Shown in pieces: positions 17,300-23,409 of a DNA stretch of 64,000 bases (its first letter is position 1; each line of letters starts with the position of its first letter). Source of the DNA: Bacteroidales bacterium (GTDB taxonomy: Bacteria; Bacteroidota; Bacteroidia; Bacteroidales; UBA932); NCBI GenBank assembly GCA_017513445.1, contig JAFXFS010000003.1:1-64000 (forward strand), written 5' to 3'. The notes under the pieces are model-generated. The model made no database searches. It was not told where the DNA came from and saw nothing but the letters and a program-made list of their open reading frames with translations. A program made the position numbers and the translations under genes.

Positions 17300-18586
17300 T
17301 ATAAATTGCTCGTATGATTTCATATCTAATAGTCCGTGCCCCGAAAGGTTGAAGAGAATAACCTCCTCTTTGCCTGCCTCTTTTGCTTTTAACGCCTCCC
17401 TGATTACTGTGGCAATAGCGTGAGTAGATTCTGGAGCAGGAATAATACCTTCTGCACGCGAGAACAGAATGCCTGCATCAAAGCACTCTTGCTGCTCAAT
17501 GCTTACAGCATCAATGAACCCATCTTTTCTAAGTTGGCTAACTAATTGCCCCGCACCGTGATATCTCAAACCAGCAGCATGAATTTGGCTTGGTTGGAAA
17601 TTGTGACCTAATGTGTACATAGGGATCATAGGAGTTAATCCTGAAGAGTCGCCAAAGTCATATTTGAACTCACCGCAACTCAATTTAGGACAGGCAGCTG
17701 GTTCTGCAGCAATGATTTGAAGATCCTTTTTCTCTCCACTCAATTTGTGTCGAAGGAATGGGAAGGTAATACCTGCCATATTAGAACCACCTCCAAAGCA
17801 GGCGATAATCTTGTCAGGGAAGTCTCCAACTATCTCCATCTGTTTCTCTGCCTCCAATCCAATAATGGTTTGATGTAGAATCACGTGATTAAGGACACTA
17901 CCCAAGGCGTATTTCGTATTTGGTTGATTTAGAGCTACTTCTACTGCTTCGGAAATTGCGATTCCAAGCGAGCCACCACATTCTGGATCTTTAGCGAGAA
18001 TGTCTCTACCACATTGTGTGAATTCAGAAGGTGATGCGAATACCTCTCCTCCGTATGTCTTCATCACCAATTGGCGATATGGTTTAGCATAGTAACTATT
18101 TTTTACCATAAAAACTTTAACATCCAATCCAAAGTGAGCGCCGGCGATACTTAGAGAAGATCCCCATTGTCCAGCACCAGTTTCAGTTGTAAGATGTTTA
18201 ACACCCTCTTTTGCATTGTAATATGCTTGAGGTACTGCTGTGTTTAGTTTATGAGAACCAACAGGACTGACACTCTCATTTTTAAAGTAGATCTTAGCAG
18301 GAGTATCTAGCGCTTTTTCTAATCCTGATGCTCTTACAAGAGGGGTAGGTCGATAGATTTTGTAGATGTTATAGACCTCTTCTGGAATATCTATCCATCT
18401 CTCAGTGCTGAGTTCTTGTTCTGCTATTGCTTTTGGAAAGATAATTTCCAAATCCTCTGCAGTAACAGGTTTTTGACTCTTTGGATTAAGAAGAGGAAGT
18501 GGCTTATTCTCCATATCTGCCACGATGTTATACCACTTAGTGGGCATCATACTCTCTTCTAAAAGGATTTTCTTTGTCAGTTTCAT
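17297..18586 (-). CDS. trpB: TrpB2-type tryptophan synthase beta chain
   Basis: 429 residues, longer at the N-terminus than TrpB1, as usual for the TrpB2 subgroup. The PLP lysine is in SHKLNTA (Lys 113), the phosphate-binding loop is CFGGGSN, and the AGQWGSSLSIAG segment follows TETGAG. It condenses serine and indole to tryptophan in the cytoplasm. TrpB2 enzymes are often found outside the trp operon and may salvage free indole. This copy indeed has no trpA beside it. No trp attenuator is seen. A serine synthesis cluster lies elsewhere in the window. Confidence 0.9.
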   Translation of the reverse strand: MKLTKKILLEESMMPTKWYNIVADMENKPLPLLNPKSQKPVTAEDLEIIFPKAIAEQELSTERWIDIPEEVYNIYKIYRPTPLVRASGLEKALDTPAKIYFKNESVSPVGSHKLNTAVPQAYYNAKEGVKHLTTETGAGQWGSSLSIAGAHFGLDVKVFMVKNSYYAKPYRQLVMKTYGGEVFASPSEFTQCGRDILAKDPECGGSLGIAISEAVEVALNQPNTKYALGSVLNHVILHQTIIGLEAEKQMEIVGDFPDKIIACFGGGSNMAGITFPFLRHKLSGEKKDLQIIAAEPAACPKLSCGEFKYDFGDSSGLTPMIPMYTLGHNFQPSQIHAAGLRYHGAGQLVSQLRKDGFIDAVSIEQQECFDAGILFSRAEGIIPAPESTHAIATVIREALKAKEAGKEEVILFNLSGHGLLDMKSYEQFI

Positions 18587-18602
18587 ACGCCAATAATGTT
18601 AT

Positions 18603-18642
18603 ATGTAAAATAATAGGGCCCGTAATAATTCACAGGCCCTAT
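18603..18642 (-). terminator. Terminator downstream of nagB
   Basis: ATAGGGCC (18613-18620) pairs with GGCCCTAT (18635-18642). On the minus strand the stem is followed by TATTATTTTAC, a moderate U-tract. Confidence 0.55.
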
Positions 18643-18652
18643 ACTTCTTATA

Positions 18653-18741
18653 TTAAACTAAATAATTCCATAGATGTTTACGGCCTGTCAAGAGAGTTGC
18701 CAGCGCCAATACCAAGCAGAATTATATAGTCTGTAAATCAT
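18653..18741 (-). pseudogene. Possible decayed or non-ATG small membrane-protein ORF after nagB
   Basis: Between the nagB stop and its terminator, the minus strand has an ATG (18741-18739) reading MIYRLYNSAWYWRWQLS before a TGA. In another frame a hydrophobic stretch LVLALATLLTGRKHLWNYLV (18715-18656) ends in TAA at 18655-18653. A third frame reads ILLGIGAG across the middle. Joined, the three would make one short transmembrane peptide, which suggests a frameshifted remnant. A TTG-started 20-residue peptide is the alternative. No family is recognised. Confidence 0.25.
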
Positions 18742-18753
18742 AATGTTATAAAA

Positions 18754-19545
18754 TTATAGATTATCTTGTTCAATATCTTTGAAATAACGGTATGTGCTTA
18801 CTTTAAGGTCTAAAGTTGCATTTTCATCACAGACCATAATTCCTTTAGGGTGAACTTGAAGTGCAGAGATTGTGCAAGTGTGGCTGTATGGGCCTTCAAT
18901 GCATTGTTGTACTGCACGAGCTTTTCTAGCACCTAAAGCAAGAATCAACACTTGTTTAGCATCCAAAATTGTACCAACACCAACTGTAAGAGCACATTTA
19001 GGAACTTTATTAAAATCATTGTCAAAGAAGCGAGAGTTAACAACTCTTGTATCGTATGTCAAAGTTTTAATTCTTGTGCGTGAACTAAGTGAAGAGAATG
19101 GCTCATTGAATGCAATGTGACCATCTTCACCAACACCACCCATAAATAGGTCAATACCACCAGCTTTAACGATTTTTTGTTCGTATGCATTACACTCCTC
19201 TTCCAAGTTTTCAGCATTACCATCAAGAATGTTTACATTCTCAGGATTAATGTCGATATGTTTGAAGAAGTTTTCCCACATAAATGTGTGGTAACTTTCT
19301 GGGTGGTCAACAGGAAGATTAACATACTCATCCATATTAAATGTGATAACATTTTTGAATGAGATTTCACCCATTTTATAAAGTCTTATTAACTCTTTGT
19401 ATGTACCCATTGGGGTAGAGCCGGTAGGTAGTCCCAAAACGAATGGTTTATCGCTTTGAGCTTGATGTTCCTTAATTTGATCAACAATGTATCTTGCACT
19501 CCAGCGAGCTACATCTGCAGTAGAATTTTGAATAATTAATCTCAC
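18754..19545 (-). CDS. nagB: Glucosamine-6-phosphate deaminase
   Basis: 263 residues, close to the 266 of the E. coli enzyme. Family motifs are [16 protein letters not shown] (about 38-53), TFNMDEY (catalytic Asp near 72), [16 protein letters not shown] (about 134-149) and [14 protein letters not shown]. It converts glucosamine-6-phosphate to fructose-6-phosphate and ammonia in the cytoplasm, feeding amino sugars from glycans or peptidoglycan into glycolysis. No nagA is adjacent. It has its own promoter (TTG, 20-nt spacer, TACTTTTG on the minus strand) and a likely terminator. Confidence 0.96.
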   Translation of the reverse strand: MRLIIQNSTADVARWSARYIVDQIKEHQAQSDKPFVLGLPTGSTPMGTYKELIRLYKMGEISFKNVITFNMDEYVNLPVDHPESYHTFMWENFFKHIDINPENVNILDGNAENLEEECNAYEQKIVKAGGIDLFMGGVGEDGHIAFNEPFSSLSSRTRIKTLTYDTRVVNSRFFDNDFNKVPKCALTVGVGTILDAKQVLILALGARKARAVQQCIEGPYSHTCTISALQVHPKGIMVCDENATLDLKVSTYRYFKDIEQDNL

Positions 19546-19573
19546 GATCTTTTTGGTTTAAATTTACAAGGTG

Positions 19574-19604
19574 CAAAAGTACTACTTATTTATTTCAAAA
19601 TCAA
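19574..19604 (-). promoter_or_regulatory. Promoter of nagB
   Basis: On the minus strand TTG (19604-19602), a 20-nt spacer, and TACTTTTG (19581-19574), 28 nt before the ATG at 19545. Confidence 0.6.
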
Positions 19605-19608
19605 TAAA

Positions 19609-21246
19609 CTAAACCAAAATATTTGCCTTTTCAGGATATAAATATCTGATAATACTCTTTTTAGGAGTCTTGATAAATTCATCCACGCAAATTTTAATAG
19701 AAGAAACCTTCTCGTATGGGGCTACAACGGAGTTAAGTTTAAGTAGATTACTATTCATAATCTCTCTAATATTATCGGTAGATAATTTGTTGCGTCTAGC
19801 CTCATCATAGTCTGGAACAACAAGAGCAATAATGCGTCCATTCTCCTCATAAACAAGACTTTCTGAAACCAAATCCAAAGCATTCAACTTATATTCAATC
19901 TCTTCTGGATAGATATTTTGGCCATTTCCGAGCAAAATCATACTCTTTGATCTGCCTCTTAGTGATATAACTCCATCTGGCGAGATAACTCCGATGTCTC
20001 CGGTATGTAACCAACCTTCAGAGTCGATGCTTTCTGCAGTTGCCTTAGGATTTTTATAGTAGCCCTTCATTACGTGTGGCCCTCTGACTAAAATTTCGTT
20101 TTGTTCTCCATTCTTAACCTCCATACCAGGCAATATTTTTCCACAAGATCCCGGAACATAGTCATCGTGACGTGAGTAACTGATCAATGGGGCGCACTCT
20201 GTCATACCATAACCAACTGTAAATGGGAATTTTATCTTAAACAGAAACTTTTCAACCTCAGGACTTACAGCTGCTCCCCCCATATTCATCTCTGTCATTC
20301 TTCCTCCAAAAGATTCTAACATTGTTTTTCGTATTTTTCTGAAAATCAATTTATTAACAAGAGGAATTTTGGAAAGTAACTTTAGTGGTTGCTTCTCTAA
20401 CTTAGGGAAGACATTCTTCTTTACAACCTTTTCAATCACTAAAGGAACTGTGCAGATTAGGTCAGGTTTAGTCTCCTTCATCGCTTCGATAAGGATTTTA
20501 GGAGCAGGGATTTTGCCGAGCAGGTAAATGTGTGAACCTGCCGCCAACGGTGTAAGCATATCAAAAGCACATCCGTAAGCGTGGGCAAGGGGGAGCAGTG
20601 CAAGAACAGTTGATTTATGATAATGGAATTTATGCTCCAAAGCAAAAACGACATTGGCTGTGATATTTCTTACAGTAAGCATTACACCTTTGCTGAAACC
20701 ACTTGTGCCTGAAGTATAACTTATTACAATGACATCATCATCATCAAGAGATGCATAATTAACCTTCTGGATATCAAATGAAGGATATTCAATGTTTTCT
20801 ATCTTTTCAGTAAGAACGCCTTCACTCTTATCATAAAGAATCTCTCTGTTCTGAAGGTTAAAGGCAATTTTTACTCTCTCAAGAGAATCTTGTGGCAGTT
20901 TTCTCCAAATTTCCTCTCCAATAAATAGCAATTCTGCATCACTATGATTAATGATATTTATAGTATCTGCCGGATTGAAGTCTGAAAGAATAGGCACTAT
21001 TACTGCTCCATAAGTGATAACACCTATATAGCAAATAACCCATTTTGTGTCATTTTTGCCAGTAAGTGCAACTTTATCTCCCTTCTTTACGTTACAACAC
21101 TTCAAAAGAGTGTGAAACTTCTCAATTTCCTCAGCTAATTGATAATAAGTATAGCTTTTTTTTGAAAAATAATCGGTGAGAGCGCTATCATTATGGTAAT
21201 TTTTAAAGCTCTCTTCGTAAAGTTTAACAATATTTTTATTTTCCAT
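19609..21246 (-). CDS. Long-chain acyl-CoA synthetase / AMP-binding ligase
   Basis: 545 residues, ANL superfamily. The ATP-binding P-loop is YTSGTSGFSKG (177-187), with VGYGMTECAP near 343 and GWLHTGDIG near 400 (the conserved Asp of motif A7), then GNGQNIYPEEIE with the C-terminal lysine KTPKKS near 527. It activates a carboxylic acid to an acyl adenylate and usually transfers it to CoA. Long-chain fatty acids are the likely substrate. The SGNH hydrolase gene is 5 nt upstream on the same strand, suggesting that acid released from an ester is re-activated (inference). Confidence 0.88.
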   Translation of the reverse strand: MENKNIVKLYEESFKNYHNDSALTDYFSKKSYTYYQLAEEIEKFHTLLKCCNVKKGDKVALTGKNDTKWVICYIGVITYGAVIVPILSDFNPADTINIINHSDAELLFIGEEIWRKLPQDSLERVKIAFNLQNREILYDKSEGVLTEKIENIEYPSFDIQKVNYASLDDDDVIVISYTSGTSGFSKGVMLTVRNITANVVFALEHKFHYHKSTVLALLPLAHAYGCAFDMLTPLAAGSHIYLLGKIPAPKILIEAMKETKPDLICTVPLVIEKVVKKNVFPKLEKQPLKLLSKIPLVNKLIFRKIRKTMLESFGGRMTEMNMGGAAVSPEVEKFLFKIKFPFTVGYGMTECAPLISYSRHDDYVPGSCGKILPGMEVKNGEQNEILVRGPHVMKGYYKNPKATAESIDSEGWLHTGDIGVISPDGVISLRGRSKSMILLGNGQNIYPEEIEYKLNALDLVSESLVYEENGRIIALVVPDYDEARRNKLSTDNIREIMNSNLLKLNSVVAPYEKVSSIKICVDEFIKTPKKSIIRYLYPEKANILV

Positions 21247-21251
21247 ATCTA

Positions 21252-21953
21252 TTAATTTTTTTCGAAATAGTCACATAATATCTCGCCAATGAGTTTCTGC
21301 CCCTTGTCATTAGGGTGTATGCCATCCATACAGATGTAGTCAAACAAATCCACTTTTTGAAGGAAAGAGGTAGTAATATCAATTATGGGAATTTGCTCGT
21401 TCATTGCTATTTTGAAAAGCTCCAAATTGTAACTCTGATGCCAATTTGAGATTCTCTGTTTGTTGCCACCAAGCCAATTCAGGATGCGGTTCCTCTCATC
21501 TCCGCTCAAATCTTTAGAGAAGTAGTCAAAGTATCTCTCTGCACAAAGTGGTGGGAGAGATAGCAGAAGCGGTTTTGTCCCCATAGACTTGATCTTTTCA
21601 ATCACCTCGCAGTATCTTCTTACAAACTCCTTTAATGATGTTTTAGGATTGTGTTCACTTGTGGGATTATTTGCAATCTCTGCCCAATGGAAGTCACAAT
21701 CATTGCCACCATATTCCAAAAGGGCATAATCAGCATCTTGAATCTTGTCAAGGTTTCTATCTATAACTTTAGCACCATTCTCAATAGTGCTGCCAAATTT
21801 TCCATAATTTACCACTTCGAAGCCCAATCTTCTCTCAACTTCATTTGAGAAGTTGCTCTCTGAAACGGTATATTTTGTCTCCTTCTGGTTTTGTGATTTT
21901 TTCATCACCACACCCTTCATAATGGAGTCTCCGAATGCAATAACTTTTGTCAT
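21252..21953 (-). CDS. SGNH/GDSL hydrolase, cytoplasmic type
   Basis: 233 residues, no signal peptide. SGNH blocks are present: FGDSIMKG (block I, Ser near 9), GKFGST (block II region, near 55), LEYGGNDCD (block III, near 90) and DGIHPND (block V, Asp and His near 207-210). It resembles lysophospholipase/arylesterase-like esterases. Located 5 nt upstream of the acyl-CoA ligase gene, so the two are probably one operon releasing and activating acyl groups. The gene diverges from the LytTR regulator, sharing the 178-bp region that holds the TGTGAYNAAA repeats. Confidence 0.85.
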   Translation of the reverse strand: MTKVIAFGDSIMKGVVMKKSQNQKETKYTVSESNFSNEVERRLGFEVVNYGKFGSTIENGAKVIDRNLDKIQDADYALLEYGGNDCDFHWAEIANNPTSEHNPKTSLKEFVRRYCEVIEKIKSMGTKPLLLSLPPLCAERYFDYFSKDLSGDERNRILNWLGGNKQRISNWHQSYNLELFKIAMNEQIPIIDITTSFLQKVDLFDYICMDGIHPNDKGQKLIGEILCDYFEKN

Positions 21954-21972
21954 AAATTTTAATTTTACGGTG

Positions 21973-21980
21973 CAAAATTA
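21973..21980 (-). promoter_or_regulatory. -7 box of the SGNH hydrolase/acyl-CoA ligase pair
   Basis: On the minus strand TAATTTTG, 19 nt before the ATG at 21953. One TGTGACGAAA element (21995-22004) would cover its -33 region. Confidence 0.5.
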
Positions 21981-21994
21981 TTGACTCTCTACTC

Positions 21995-22121
21995 TGTGAC
22001 GAAAAAAATGTTATTTATGGCGATTCAATGTGACTAAAGTTGCTTTTTTGTGATAAAAACCCTAAATTTGTGACTAAAATATGCAAATAATTAATTTCGT
22101 CACAGCCAATATGTGACAAAA
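21995..22121. promoter_or_regulatory. Six TGTGAYNAAA elements in a divergent control region
   Basis: Plus-strand copies start at 21995 (TGTGACGAAA), 22029 (TGTGACTAAA), 22049 (TGTGATAAAA), 22069 (TGTGACTAAA) and 22112 (TGTGACAAAA). A reverse copy occupies 22095-22104 (TTTCGTCACA). The three at 22029, 22049 and 22069 are exactly 20 bp apart. The last two form an inverted pair around a 7-bp spacer. They overlap the predicted promoters of both divergent genes, so a shared, possibly autoregulatory, binding protein is likely. Confidence 0.7.
22040..22070 (+). promoter_or_regulatory. Promoter of the LytTR regulator gene
   Basis: TTG (22040-22042), a 20-nt spacer and TAAATTTG (22063-22070). Two TGTGAYNAAA elements overlap or lie inside it and one lies just upstream. 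Confidence 0.6.
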
Positions 22122-22131
22122 AATTTTAAAA

Positions 22132-22932
22132 ATGAGAGAATTACCACCGATTTTTAGGAGAGCTTCAATACAGGTTTTACACGCTATTTTGATGCCTGTT
22201 TTTTTTATCCTTTTTGTACTTCTATATAAGCCATTCAATATAGTTGAGGTCTTGGATATGGGGAGGGAACTCTACCCATTCAACATAACAATGATCACCT
22301 GTATTATTTTGGTATCTACCTCTCTTATGAGGTCTATTTTCTTTATCTTTAAAAAGAGCATTACAGTTAATTTACCCACATACATAATATATATAGTAGG
22401 AGAGATACTCTTTGCGTCATTCTTTGTGGCGTTATATATCTGGTTAATGGAGGGACGAGAACACCACTACTTCTACAATGCATCTCAAGCTACGCTCTAT
22501 TTATACTCAATACTGGTATATCCATATTCAGCATTGACAATCTTCCTTTATAATTCATATAAAGTAACAAGCGTCATCAAAAATGCTGAGAATAGAATCA
22601 GATTCTATGATAGCAATAATACATTGAAGTTTGTTGTTCACGCATCAGATATTCTCTATATAGAGGCAGAAGAGAACTATATTAGAATATTCTACGAAGA
22701 TATGGGAAAACTCAGCAACTATGTTATTCGTTCCTCTATGAAGAGTATTGAAGAGTTGTGTTTGAAGAATGGTCTTATTCGTTGCCATAGATCTTACTAT
22801 ATAAATGCTTCGCAGATTAAGTTGCTGATGAAGGATAAAAATGGAGTGACTGTGGCCGAATTTAATAATAGTGATGCGAAGCGGATTCCAGTTTCAAAGA
22901 TGTACTATGAGCAATTAACACAAATGTTGTAA
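22132..22932 (+). CDS. Membrane-anchored LytTR-type transcriptional regulator
   Basis: 266 residues. Four transmembrane helices are predicted by eye at about 20-37, 50-70, 83-107 and 123-145, followed by a LytTR DNA-binding domain (about 155-262; ILYIEAEENYIRIFY, then LIRCHRSYYINASQI). There is no response-regulator receiver domain, so it is not a classical two-component output. It may sense a membrane or periplasmic signal directly. LytTR proteins bind direct repeats about two helical turns apart, consistent with the 20-bp-spaced elements upstream of its own gene (inference). The His-rich protein and TonB receptor genes follow on the same strand. Confidence 0.87.
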   Translation: MRELPPIFRRASIQVLHAILMPVFFILFVLLYKPFNIVEVLDMGRELYPFNITMITCIILVSTSLMRSIFFIFKKSITVNLPTYIIYIVGEILFASFFVALYIWLMEGREHHYFYNASQATLYLYSILVYPYSALTIFLYNSYKVTSVIKNAENRIRFYDSNNTLKFVVHASDILYIEAEENYIRIFYEDMGKLSNYVIRSSMKSIEELCLKNGLIRCHRSYYINASQIKLLMKDKNGVTVAEFNNSDAKRIPVSKMYYEQLTQML

Positions 22933-22984
22933 CAATTTGTAAGTATAAAATAGAGCTCTTACTTGTCAATTTCTATTTTTCATC

Positions 22985-22992
22985 TATTTTTG
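22985..22992 (+). promoter_or_regulatory. Possible -7 box before the His-rich protein
   Basis: TATTTTTG matches TAnnTTTG but ends only 4 nt before the GTG start at 22997, so either the start codon is further downstream or this is not a promoter. Confidence 0.3.
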
Positions 22993-22996
22993 CATC

Positions 22997-23347
22997 GTGA
23001 ATTTTAGAGTAATAAATAGATATAAGGTTTCATTAACAACCTTTATGCTGATATTGTTCCTATCTCTTTGGAGCAGTTCACATATGTTTTATCATACGCA
23101 TATTGTTGATAATCAGACTGTTACTCACTCTCACCCTTATTCAAAATCCGAACACACACACAGTAGTGCAGAGTTTCAATTGATAACAATGACCTCTCTA
23201 CACTTAGCACTCTTGGCTGTTGTTTGTTTGCTTCTGAATCTTATAAAATTTGCAAGGCAACAACAATTCTTTATCAAGAGTGATAATGTTGTTTCATTGT
23301 TTAAAGGAGCTCTGTTGTCATTAAGAGCGCCTCCTGTTTCTTGTTAG
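22997..23347 (+). CDS. Small His-rich membrane protein upstream of a TonB receptor
   Basis: 116 residues from GTG. An ATG at 23045 would give 100 residues. One hydrophobic segment (about 13-30) is followed by an external-looking loop with HTHIVDN, HSHPYSKSEHTH (about 33-56), and a second hydrophobic segment (about 66-86). I do not recognise a named family, but small HTH/HSHP proteins preceding TonB receptors are seen in Bacteroidales. The clustered histidines suggest transition-metal binding, perhaps as a periplasmic sensor or acceptor for the neighbouring receptor. The gene is 64 nt after the LytTR regulator and 62 nt before the receptor, so all three may be co-transcribed. Confidence 0.7.
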   Translation: MNFRVINRYKVSLTTFMLILFLSLWSSSHMFYHTHIVDNQTVTHSHPYSKSEHTHSSAEFQLITMTSLHLALLAVVCLLLNLIKFARQQQFFIKSDNVVSLFKGALLSLRAPPVSC

Positions 23348-23409
23348 CTATCCGGAAACTCCTATGGAGTAAAAATTCACATTTATTAACTTAACAAACA
23401 AGATTCGCA

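Noticed and set aside
22029-22078. CRISPR-like array
   Set aside because: Units are only 10 bp with 10-bp gaps, spacers are shorter than any CRISPR, and no cas genes are present; these are regulatory elements.
21995-22121. Classical CRP sites (TGTGA half-sites)
   Set aside because: No TGTGA-N6-TCACA palindrome is formed. The elements are mostly direct repeats with a conserved AAA, and the adjacent regulator is LytTR; CRP-type binding remains a weak alternative.
23346-23375. Terminator between the His-rich protein and the TonB receptor
   Set aside because: The ACTCC/GGAGT hairpin has a stem of only 5 bp and a poor tail; not enough to claim.
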